Below, in pieces: positions 1 through 11,700 of a DNA stretch of 64,000 nt. The position numbers and the translations under genes are program-made. Position 1 is the first letter of the stretch; every line of letters begins with the position of its first letter. The DNA comes from Archegozetes longisetosus (taxonomy: Eukaryota > Arthropoda > Arachnida > Sarcoptiformes > Trhypochthoniidae): the NCBI GenBank assembly GCA_018873245.2, contig JAEMBT020000006.1, positions 8,391,855 to 8,455,854 on the forward strand, read 5' to 3'. The notes under the pieces were generated by a model that was not told the DNA's origin, made no database searches, and saw only the letters and a program-made list of their open reading frames with translations.

Positions 1-1999
1 AGTAAGATCTGCATTAACTTAGGCTCACATAAGGGTTAGAATGAGAGGAAGGTAGTATAGAGAAAATACTCTTTATTATGATTCAATTTACAGTGATTGA
101 GATGAAAAAGGTCCTATTAATTAGCATTGGAGTTCGGCCATCAACAATTATTGTTAAATAAGAATACAAATCAGTTATATAACATGTTAGAACCATTTAC
201 ATACTTATCAACTAATTCTGTTGAAAACAAATGTAATTGAAACTGAAAATAAGAAATTACATTCATAATTGACTTATGTACATCCAATATAATTTATGTA
301 CAAAGTTATAAGTTCTCATACTTTTCACATCAAACCATATTCTGATCATATTCTGATCGATTCTCACTTCATTTCTATCTTTTGTGTTTCTTCAAAGTTA
401 ATCAGCCAGTTTTAGCTATTTGCTTAGTTTTTCAACTTTTCATTTATGAAGTTAACCAACAGTTTCCGTTATCAATTTGATAGGTTTTTCAATCTTATTG
501 TTTTCACCAATGCATCTAATTACAATTAGAAATTGGGATTAAGATTCTGTGCGACCTCAAGTATTCCACACAAATTAAAAGTCAATATCAAATAAGGAAA
601 ATGATTGTTGATGAGGTTTAAATTATTATTTCAACTTTTTTTCAGTCTAGATATCCAACAATCAATACACTAATATATGAGATTGACAAATTTAAATAAC
701 TTCACGCTGTATAAGTTTGATCTGATTGATTTTTTTTCAATTGAAATCAATTTGAAAACCAGAATAATAGTGACGTATCGATGACTTTTTCTAATGAACG
801 ATTCACATCTTCTCACTCGTCAAATCAATAAGAAATGAGATCAACATTTTTTAAAGCAACTTACACAAACATTACGATAAATCACATATATTTGCATTGA
901 TTTCAGATTGAGTTCAATAGAATTTTATAACTGTTGAACGATTTTTTTCCAATTTTCAGATTTGTAATAAAATAAGTCATTTTGAAGATATATATAGGAT
1001 GAAAGCTCAGAAAACTTGAATACTTTTTACGTGTAGAAACTGTGTAATCTATTTTTAAAACACAATTGAGTAGCATTTTTAGTTAATCAACACTTCAAAC
1101 CATAAAAGTAGTCAAATGTAGAAATCGGGCACATATCACAAGCATAGAAATAAACTATTTGTTTAATAATTAGTCAGTTCAATCATTAGTGTGATTAAAT
1201 CAAACTTATGGAATACAATTTTTTTTCATTCAGCAAACATCTCAAACTTTTCAACTGAGCCCAATTTTGTGTCAAATAATTAGTTTTGACTAATGGGAGA
1301 TCGGTTAGAAATTTGATTTTTGTTCACATTTATTTCTAAGTATTTACTGATTTTGAAACTATCAGAAAGAGATATAAATGAAGAAAAATGAAATTTAATT
1401 TGTGCGGAATAGTTGGTAGAAAAAAGTAATAAGTTAAAATTAAAGTTGAATGGCTCAAACAATAGGAGCTCTTTGATGCTTGAGAGCCCCAACTCAAACC
1501 CCTCATCGAATTGTTTCTCTAACTTCACGGAAAAGTTATGTATTTTCAGTTTTATTAATTTGTTATAATTAGTTCAAAATAAAGCAAAAATAGCTAATAA
1601 TTGAAATTCAAACTATAAGACAATAGGATTTAATAGGAAAAGTATATTTTCAATTACCAGGTTAGTCAATAAGTTGTCGACTAATAACCCATTGACTGCA
1701 ACACATATTCGGTCGAGAACCTATTGACTAACCTGACCCAATTCAATATGATTAGTGCGACCCTACTCGCAATGTTCTGGCTTGGCCAACGATGGGCTGA
1801 TTTAATATTTTCTGGTAGAAAATCTTTCAAAAGTAATAATCAATGATTGTTGTATCTTTGGCTCTACTCAACATATGATTGACGACAGAAAGACAGTTGT
1901 GATAAATGATTTGTACCTTTAATTAAATATTGTACACAATTATAACAAAACTAATTTAAAAGGTGTTCAATTACATAAAAGGTAATCAATGAATGCTTG
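1..1999. other. Non-coding 3' flank of the Lim3 gene
   Basis: AT-rich sequence with no convincing exon. The minus-strand reading frame at 1280-1528 encodes a low-complexity F/L/N/S-rich peptide with no family resemblance and no splice context, so I do not call it. A minus-strand ATTAAA at 1918-1923, about 77 bases past the Lim3 stop, is a plausible variant poly(A) signal for Lim3. The only structured segment seen is the short inverted-repeat element at 1658-1735. Confidence 0.6.
1658..1735. mobile_element. Short MITE-like element with 25-bp terminal inverted repeats
   Basis: The left end begins CAGGTTAGTCAATAAGTT. The reverse complement of the right end begins CAGGTTAGTCAATAGGTT. The arms match over about 25 bases with four mismatches and flank a core of under 30 bases. 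The form fits a miniature non-autonomous DNA transposon or a fold-back. No target-site duplication is clear, so the superfamily is left open. Confidence 0.55.
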
Positions 2000-4206
2000 T
2001 TAATACGGTTGTGTTATGACTGATTCGTCTTCACTATCATCAATAATGGCGTCATCGAACCATGAAGAACATGATGTCGAAGTTTCATTAGCGAGAATGG
2101 CTGAAGAAGCATTACTCGGTGGCATTGCGTCCACAGTTAGACTATTACTAGACCAGCGACTGTTATTAGAACCACTACCACTATGTGTTCCCATGTGATG
2201 ATGCGATTTGCCCACATGTCCTCCGTGGGCATCTTTCTTCAGTCGTTTCTCTTTTGCTCTTCTATTTTGAAACCAAACCTTCGATTGAAAGATAATTTAT
2301 ATTTAGTCTAAATTATTGGTTCGTCACTTGATGAATAGCGTGATAGAAATAATTTGTATGAAACTATAAAACGCTTTGTGTTCTTCTATAAGATAATACC
2401 TGTACTACTCTCATGTCTAGACCAGTGTCATGACTGAGTTGTTCCCTGACGTGTCTCGCAGGCTTTGGTGAGTTATTGTAAGCAACTTTGAGAGTTTCAA
2501 GTTGTTTGGCAGTTATCGTAGTTCGTGGACGTTTTGAAGAAGATTCTTAAAAGAATAGAGTTCTTAAGTAAATGCTAGTAATGTTAATGGTCTTACTTCA
2601 GATCTATACAATACACCTATATTGAAAATTTAATCATAAGTGACAAATTTTGGGACTAATTAGACTTTAACAAATCAAAGTCTAATTATCTCATTGCGCA
2701 TCTTCCTAATATTCTCAATGGTTTCTAGAAAAGCAAAATAATTTTCATTCTGTTTAAACTTCGATTGTATCCCAAAATGTTCACTAAATTTGCCAAAAAC
2801 TTAATGCAGAATAATATACTATCGAATTTCTAGCTTTGAGGTATTCCAACCAAGGTCTCATTTATAACCTGTGCTCACAATTTCAATAAGTTGTTATGTG
2901 ACCGGGAACATTGGCTAAAATTAAGAAAGATTTTAAAACTATTCAGATGTTTTGGTTTATTTGAAATTTAATAAAATTTGACAAATGTTAAAATTTGAGT
3001 AGACTATTAGCCTATTTGATTAAGACTGAATAAGTTTGTTGGAGCTAGTACTGATGGAATGGTTGCTTAATGTAATTGGCATATTGTTTGTTGACAATAA
3101 GACTCACCAATTGACTCTTACCTCGTTGCTTGGCTGATTCATAATCAGTTTTGCAAACCAGTTTATTATCTTCCATTAAGTAGAATTCATCACCTGTTTG
3201 TTTCAATTATTCAGTTAGTTCATTTGCTAACAAAACACTAATTTACAGACTTCAATTAAACGATAGATAATCTACGTTAAAGTTACTTGAAAAGTGAATC
3301 TATTAATTGTATGAGTACTAAAGTAAAATAGTTGATTCTTATTATTTAGTTATAGTATAGAGAAAATCATTTTGAAATTCTATTTCTATAGCGCAAAGGA
3401 TTAAGGAATGAAAAAACTACACAATTTAAGTATTTCGTTAAGAATATAACATCAAAATACAGTGTACCTCGATATAGTGAATCACTGGGGACCGACAATT
3501 TAGATTGACTATAATGAGGTTTCAGAACAAACAAGTTAAAATTAGCTAAATACTCTAAGATGCCCTGCGATCTGACTAATATGTTGATTATATCGAAGAT
3601 TAGCTAAAAGTTGACCATATCGAACATTTGCTAAAGGAGGATGACTACTGTATATCGAGGTACTTCTGTAATGTAAATCGCTAATTATACAATACTGACC
3701 AGTATTTAGAGCTCTTTTACAAAGAATACAATTAAAACAATGCATATGGTAAACATTATCTTGTGCTCTTCTAACGATTGCTGTTGGAGCTATGCCTGTA
3801 TAAATGGTAGAAAATTACAATAATTATTATTACACCTAATAAACTCTTAATACAATCGTTTCTAATTAAATCTCGATTCGTTTTTGCTTTCAAATCTAAG
3901 ATCAATTTCTAATTACCTAATTCACAATTAGCGCATTTAGTTTTGGCAAACCTTTTGTAAAAGTCATCTTTACAATAAGGCTGTCCATTACGCATATAGC
4001 ACTTCACAGTTAGAGATGAGTGACAATCAGAACACACCAGACATCCTAATCAATCAATAATTGTTTGCATCAATTAATCAATCGTACACATGATCATTGT
4101 TGAGTACCTGAATGCCAACATGTATGCCTTTCATTGTCTTGTCCCAACTTCAGTATAAATCGATCAAATATTATCCCTTCACAGCCATTACATCGCGGAA
4201 GAGTAT
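2000..4206 (-). CDS. Lim3: LIM-homeodomain transcription factor, Lim3/Lhx3-4 class (5' exon missing)
   Basis: Six phased exons on the minus strand: 4206-4108, 4045-3917, 3795-3700, 3193-3122, 2545-2400 and 2278-2000. They give about 273 residues. LIM1 starts at [21 protein letters not shown]2 has the CX2C...HMHC...DEFYLMED signature, and the homeodomain contains [14 protein letters not shown] and [17 protein letters not shown]. These are diagnostic of the Lhx3/Lhx4/Lim3 group, DNA-binding factors that specify motor and interneuron fates with LDB partners. An intron splits the homeodomain between Q46 and V47. The C-terminus keeps an SWFDD segment resembling the SWLDE end of vertebrate Lhx3, but the tail is only about 70 residues. 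LIM1 has 22 residues between its second Cys and the His, against about 17 in relatives. The first listed exon begins in phase 1, so an upstream exon with the start codon must exist. I could not identify it in 4.2-16.5 kb. Confidence 0.93.
3458..3670. mobile_element. Pogo/Tigger-like MITE in a Lim3 intron
   Basis: The ends are flanked by TA on both sides. The left terminus reads CAGTGTACCTCGATATA and the reverse complement of the right terminus reads CAGAAGTACCTCGATATA. The TA dinucleotide flanks, the CAG start and the tACCTCGATATA motif fit the termini of Tc1/mariner-superfamily pogo-like elements. The element is about 209 bp without the TAs and has no transposase frame. Its right end lies 30 bases from the LIM2 exon splice donor at 3700/3699. 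Confidence 0.7.
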
Positions 4207-4700
4207 CTAATATTTCAATCAAAATGTAATCATTTATAGTTTAGGTATAGTTTGAAAATTTAAAAATCGTAGTTTCAAACAATCAATTAGGAATAGGTTA
4301 CGCACATTTCAAGTAATCTCTGTCTCAATAAATGATAATAACTTGTAAGAGTATGAAGCTATTAAGTTATTTAACGTATCAGTTAGGTTGGTTCTATGTT
4401 TAATTTGACACATGTTTCATGTCAAATTTAAAGTCGACTTCATTTTCAAATAAAGTCGGTAAAACTTGAAAATTATCTTTACGTTTGATTTTGTTTCGTA
4501 TCTCCTATTAAGTGAGCCTATACTTTAGTGATTTATATCATGCCTAATGTTCAAATTGTTTGGATACTTAACGGAAATTAAAATCAGATCAGTTTCATAA
4601 TGTTCAAAAAACGAAAACCAGAAAATAATTTTGGCACATAATTCGATACTACACACAATGGTTAGTACAGAATATCAAAACTTCCTCTCAGGATATATCA

Positions 4701-4702
<2 letters not shown>

Positions 4703-4740
<38 letters not shown>
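4703..4740. repeat. (TC)19 microsatellite
   Basis: A perfect dinucleotide tract of about 19 TC units lies between ATATATCACA and TACTCTCTGCC. It is followed at 4760-4800 by a short cluster of repeated TGGCTCA/CATGGCTCA words. Confidence 0.95.
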
Positions 4741-4744
<4 letters not shown>

Positions 4745-7700
4745 CTCTGCCATCCCTTGAGCGGTGGCTCATGTCATGGCTCATAGCATGGCTCAGGTGT
4801 GTATTTAAAGCTTTGATGTACAGTAAGGCATATTAGAGTAATGCACTCAAGTCAGTCAATACACGCACGTGTCATGAGCTTTGCTAATGCATATGCACGC
4901 GACGCAATTTGCAATTAGGTATGACTATGATGTCTATGATGATCCACAGTCAAGTGTTTTAGCTAAAACAGACTAACTTAGATATAGTAGAACACATATA
5001 GTATTAGAGTTGAAATGTATTATAGATTTATTTTGTATACAAACAAAATATATATTAAAATATGTATTTATTCAATAGATAACCCAGAGTGTTTTAGATT
5101 CTAGAATTTAAAAGCCAAATGAGCTGATAGTCGCAGAGGAATATCTAGATTGCAACGTATCAAGCAAGCAAAGCATATACACTACACGTACTACTACTCA
5201 TGCGGGTGTCGTTCGGTTTTTTGAATCCACGCGCACATAATGCAAGTTATGAACCATCTGGTGAAGATATGAAATGGTTGAAGTTAATGGAAGGCATTAG
5301 AGATATTATTAGCAATGAGGTGAATCGGGTGTGGCTGTTGTGCTGCTGCCCATAGTAACAACTAAAAAGTAAACCACTTCATAAGTCTTCACACGAACAA
5401 ACAGCAAACAGCCACAGACAATGTCACTAATACTATACTCTAATGCTTTATAATACTCCAAACGCTTCATCTCTTCCAGTCGTACTAGTACTAAATGACA
5501 CATATTTCGTTTGAGTCAGCTATGCATCTATTTGTCTACTGGAAAGTAATAAACATAACTTTATGAGCATAGAGTACAGCTTTTATTCGGGTCTTGTCTA
5601 AGGCCGTCATCATTTCGACCATCAACTGTAAACTCAAAGTAATCTGACAAAAGTCTAGATAAGATTTTGATACCATCGATAAGCTATTAAAATAAGTGAA
5701 TAAATCAATTGGCTTATTATTGATAATCCCGAAAAAGTTTGATAATTGAAGTGAAGTTAGAAATAAAACTAAGTTAGAGCAAAAATGAAGCTAAAACTGA
5801 TGAAAACTGCGTCATATTCTACAACAGGCTTTACCAATTTGTTTTGATGTCAAAGGTTAAATGTTGATGGAAACCGCAAAAAGTCGCAGAGTTCGTAGTA
5901 ATTGAATTGTGTGGAAGTTTGTCGGGGGAATGGGTCTAAACAGAATTGTATCGTTGAAGTAGAAAGCATTAGCTAGCTGACTGTTTAGTTATGGGATGCG
6001 CACTTTAGGTCCGCGCGTGCTTTGCGCCGCTCTGTCGACTTGTTAGGGGACAGACATTAGGGGAAAAACTGATTTGAGTAAAAGCATTTTAACATGATTA
6101 CTTCGACTTTCTGGAGCTAAGCGTTGCTAAGATATCGATTTTTTAAACGCAATATCAGTCAAATGCATTTGTATTGAGTCCGGTTTTTCTTTCAATAAGT
6201 CACACTAGTTATGAATCGATTCGAAAAGTTTCTATGCTTTACATATGTATAAAACATTACTCAATAGATATCTTCTGTATATTAATGGAAAATAGTTAAA
6301 ACCTATAAAACTTTAGACAATCTAAATAAAGTGACCAAAAGGGATTCAGGCGATAATGTTGGTTCTGATGTTGATGATAATGATTATTCGTTAGATGTGT
6401 AGCAGTTCATTTATATAGGGGTTTGGGTTCGGTTTATATCAAGCTTTATATTACAGTAAAGCAGTAAATGGCATCATTTGAGTGCAGCCGACATATAAAA
6501 CACCATTAATGCAGTGCAGTATCATTACAGGCAAACGAAACTCCAACCACTCTCTCGTACTAACGACTGAGTGAAAAAGGAGGAGAAAGACCTCGATTGA
6601 TGAGCCTAAGTCATTGGGGGTCATTTAATGCTGCTCCAGATGATGGTCACTTTGATAGCTTGCCACTGATCGAAAGATGGGCTCAACCAACAAATAAACA
6701 AATATAGGCTTACGCAACAAATATGATGTGCAACAAATCATTTTTTAAGAACAAAAATTCTCTAAATATTAGTTCTTCAGCTGTAAGACTTGAAAATTTA
6801 TTCAATATAGCCATACTTTGTGCAATCGATTGAAGAAATGTTTTCGTGACGACAGTCTTGAGACAATTTTTTTGAATATATACTAACTTGTAAGGCGTTA
6901 TTGCTGTATTATGCAATACTATTTGAAGCTAGAATCAAAATACATATCTTAGAATTATGTCAAACTTTTTCAATCTATGACCGTATGAATTAGTATTAGT
7001 TTGAATGCTATCAGATTTGTAAAGAATGCCTATAATAGTGCTAAATAATCATAGAGAGTGAATATTAGTTGGAATCTATTGAGTAGAGTTGTTGACTTGT
7101 GGATGCGGTACTATTCTTTTGATCATCAATGTCTTATTTGGTTCTATTGAAAAAATTTTGAATTAATAGAGCACAAGCAGAACTAGTATCTCAAATCCGA
7201 CAATACACCCCGTGGATTATTAATCTGATCGATCGAAGGCAACAATAATAATCCGGAGCTAACCTGCAAACAATGCAGATCTACAGTGACGAGTAGTTTT
7301 GTAGCTAAAGCCAAAGCCTCTTTTCAGTTCGTGCGCTTTGGAGCACGAGTCAAAAAGCTGTACTCTTTTCAATTCTACACTACACTAGAGCGAGACTGCA
7401 TTCATCTGTTCATAGAATGTCAGTATAGAGTCAAAAGCCCCGACAGAATGCTATATCATTTTGCTCTATATATGAATCAACTACAGACTGAACCTATATT
7501 ATCAAACGCATGCCTGCATTTGGGCTAACGTTGTGCCCAATATCGCGATCCAGATTAATGCATGCAAATCATGCTTCAAGATGAACCAAAGTGTTTGTCC
7601 ATCTGCCAGTCCTACTAGTTATTCATTTCTAATAATCGCTATTAGACTCTAAATGCTTTAAAACAGTAATTCAAATACGTTTTAATTGTGTTTAGATGAT

Positions 7701-8668
7701 CTCAAAACTGAATTTTTTACGTAAAAATCATTTTGTCTAATTTTACAAACTTTGATGACTGGCTTTAAAAAACTTTGAAAAATGAACTCAAACCGATACT
7801 ATCTTTCCAGCTGTGTTTGAATTTTGCAGGATTCGAAGAGTGGAAAAGCTCGTAAACCCACAGAATTAATGCAACAAATATGAAAAATGAGTAACTAATG
7901 CACAAGTCTGACTATCGCCCATTGATAGCACAAATGAGAGGGTGGAAAATAATTCAATTAACTAATGTATAATTGTATTTGTATTGTATAGCATCAAAAT
8001 AAATCTCAAATTTAGTTTCCCTGTTACTCTTCATGATAAATGCTAGTATATCAGATGCAACTTTGTTATAGTTATTCTTTCAATGGATTTACTTTTTAAT
8101 TAACTCTCATTTCTTATAGATATCTTCAAGAATTACTTTCATCTCAAAACCTATCGACCTTCAGATCTACCGATAATTTCTACCGAAAATTAGATTCTGA
8201 AACTAAAAAATTTGTGACATTAACCACAAAATGAGTAAGATCTTTTCTGAAGATAAAGAATAAAGTAATGGATTTCTGTTGGAAGAATCGGAACGAGAAT
8301 ATTTTATTGAGAGTTTGGAGTATTTTGTTGGGAAAACATGTAGTTATTTCATATGATTATTTGTTTGAAGCTTAGCTTAGCTCTGACCATAAAGCGAAAA
8401 AAACATTTGCAAATTTGTTTCCTCTTAAAGATAACATTAAAGAAAAACGTGTTTTATATGCGATATTACAAACTATGGCCAAATGTCTTGACTAACGTTT
8501 ATGATTGGTGTGCAAACAGTAGTGTTTTTATAGGAAATCATTAAGTGTAGTGAAAATATTAGCTGTAGTGCTGTGAAGTGCTTGTTCAAGAATCACTTCA
8601 ATGTTCTCGAACACTGTTTGCAATAACTCGAATTGAACTGAATAATACAGGCATCTGTTTTATTAACA

Positions 8669-8712
8669 CTAGATTCTTTACTGAATCGCGCTAGATTCTT
8701 CACTGAATCCTC
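8669..8712. repeat. 22-bp direct tandem duplication
   Basis: Two adjacent 22-base units share CTAGATTCTT, then T/C, then ACTGAATC, and differ in the last few bases. It lies in non-coding DNA with no evident function. Confidence 0.7.
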
Positions 8713-11700
8713 TTTAGATATACTAACAACTTCTCCTATGCTTCCAGATTACATTACATTTTATTACAATTATAGGTATAAGCTAGGTTCAAGTATATTA
8801 ATATAAGCTTTAACAATCTTTTAACCTTCTGATACTATCAATTTCAATTTCTTATTCTCTTCCATTACTCCTTTCTATATGATCGCCAAATTCTTTGATT
8901 CTATTCAAATAATACTTGTTATGTTTATCATAATTGATTTGAAATAAGTCTATTCATGAATAAATAATCTAACTTAATACCAGATGAACGAGCCAATTAT
9001 TAGGTTCAAAAGTATACACTTATCAGCTTTCTAGATATTATACGTTTTAAATAATGCTTAGCTAATATCTAAAATACAACTTGAGACATCAAAATTGAAA
9101 TGCTCTCAAATTTTCAATTGACTCTCACAAATAATTTTGATCACGTTCGACAGAGTCGATATCTGAAATTAGATCAAATTTAACCACTCAATAATGAGGT
9201 GCTTAATGGCTGAGCAAATGCAAATCATACGTATATCTCATCATAAGCTTAATATTTGAGTAGAAAAAAAATATTAAAATAATATCTCGATTTACTGGCC
9301 ATATCGTAGTTGGTTTTGAGGCTAATCGCTTAAGAACTTAGCAACAAATCTGTTAATCATTGAAAATGCACCGCAATCGAACACTATTTATGATGACCAC
9401 AAAAATAAGAATAATACTATTTCATAGCTCAATGATTTTGTTAGGGTCTTAAAACTTTCAGGCTTATCGCTTGTATCAATAAGCTTACAAATCATTGATT
9501 ATTCTTACTTATAACCAAAATCGATTAAAATTATGGGTTAGCATTTCATTTTGAAGGTTTACTTCACCAAAACTTTCCAAACGTTTCAAATTGATCTTAA
9601 CAAAATCAAGTTCAAGCAAAACATGTTCGAATCAACTAAAGTGATTTTCGAGCACTTTAGATAACATTTTGAAAATTAGCAAACATTTGTAACACTTCAG
9701 TCGATCATTGCTTAAACATTAGGCGGAAAATCTTTTAAGATAAGATTACTGCGTTACACTCTTCATTAACATATTTCGATCGTGTGCTTCAGTCATGACA
9801 AAAATGAATTTTCTTAAACTAGAGAAATGTATTTTGCTTAGTTCTAGTCTTACTTTAGCTCTTTTGTGACTTATCCTTCATAAGAGAAGCTTCAATTGAT
9901 CACACATTCGTAGTGGGTGAAATGGTCGTAAAATGGGTACCACGTTTCTCACTAATTCTTGCTTCCATTTTGTTGTGAAAAATTGGTTGCAAAACTCAAA
10001 AAATTAGTAATTCTTAACTAGCTTTTCAATATATGTAATCAATTTGGAGTAGAAGTAAATAAAACAAAATCTCAAGATGTCACAAATCAACTATTCGCTA
10101 AGTCTTCTACAGGATTGATCCTAAATTATTTGATTATTTAACAAAATTGATCTATTCAGCAAAGTATTTCAACTGATTGTACTATACTTGACATGTGCAG
10201 ATCTTATCAAACCTTTTGTGATTTTCATCAATTTAAGAGCTAATATTTTCGATTCTGCTATTCTTTATGAATCTATCGATGAGTGGCTTCAATTTGATTA
10301 AAGATGATCAACTTTGTCACTCTTTAAACTTGAATCTTAACGAATTTCAACAAGTTTGATAGTTCTAGATAACTATTACATAATAACCTGTCTTACGAAC
10401 ATTTCATTAATGGCAAAATAAGACTCAGAAATAGACTAGTTTGAATTAAGTTCTGAAATAGTAAAGGTAAAGTAAATGTATTATAAGCACAACTTGCAGG
10501 AAACTAACGTTTGAAATATAATCTCAGACATAACTTCTATATATTGATTAAAAATTAGATGATTCCCTAAATGCTCAAAGTGTGAATCGATTATTGTGGA
10601 AGCATTCATGCTTGAAAACGTATAATTATCGTAACAACTGTATAATCTTGCATATTAACGCATGAATTTTTCTCGAGTTATAAGATCATATTTGTCAGAA
10701 AGTGATGCAAATCATAAGTTTGAATAAATATCTTCAACAAATTCAACAGACACTCAGACGAAATTTCAAAATGTCGACTTAGTAGAATTTCTGCTTAATG
10801 CTAAGTTTTAAGATTTGGACTCTAAATTAAGAATTTTTAACAAAATCAAAGCTTTATACTTAGAATAGGTTTCAATTGAGAGCGAATTTAGGAAAATGAT
10901 ATTAGCTTTGAGAAATGAATAACTTATTTATCTCTAATCGCTTATTATATCTTTTGAGGTAATCAGAACGGTTAGAGAGTGTTTTGCGATAATGTGCGAA
11001 TGTAAAGATAAGCAAGGCAAATATAAACGCTTAAACAAAATATTTTTCATCATTCTAACAATCTAGTCATTACTAAAGATGCTTATAAGCTAGCTTTGAG
11101 CTCCTTTCAACTTCAAACTTCTCATTCAAGCTCAGGCTTTTGACTTTGTGCTCATCTTTAGTGATCACTGATTAGAACGCATTGTACTTCTATATATTCA
11201 GCAAAACAATTGTAGAATATCTCTTCAACTGCAGAATGTCGCTTGAGTTGTAGAATATCTGTTTGGTAGCAGAAATTTTCTTTACTGAAGTTATACGACA
11301 AACAAATGCATTATGAGTCATAAAAATGATTTTTGGATAATTACAGAATGGTGGCATAAAAATATTGAGTATTGAACATATTTAAACAGAAACATATTTT
11401 GATAAGTGAAGTGATTGCAGAGAAGATCGGCTACTCTCCAAAGTTGATGGCACGTGTGACAGGGAGGCAGGTGGAAAGCCTCATCTCACGCACATTTGGT
11501 GCAGCACGCGTTCTATTGTAGTACTGAGGAGCAGGTGGATCACTCTTATCAATGAATTATTGCATATTAATGTTTGGCTTAATATTTGTCCATACAGTAC
11601 TTTAATGTCTGATGCTTTCCAAAGATATCTCGTAAAATAGATTATATTATTTTGGGCTATGTCAATAGAAATTAAAAATGCACTTCAAATTACTTCAAAC

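Noticed and set aside
7286..7528. 80-codon plus-strand frame in a G/C-richer patch
   Set aside because: No recognisable domain and no splice or conservation evidence; noted only as part of the non-coding region.
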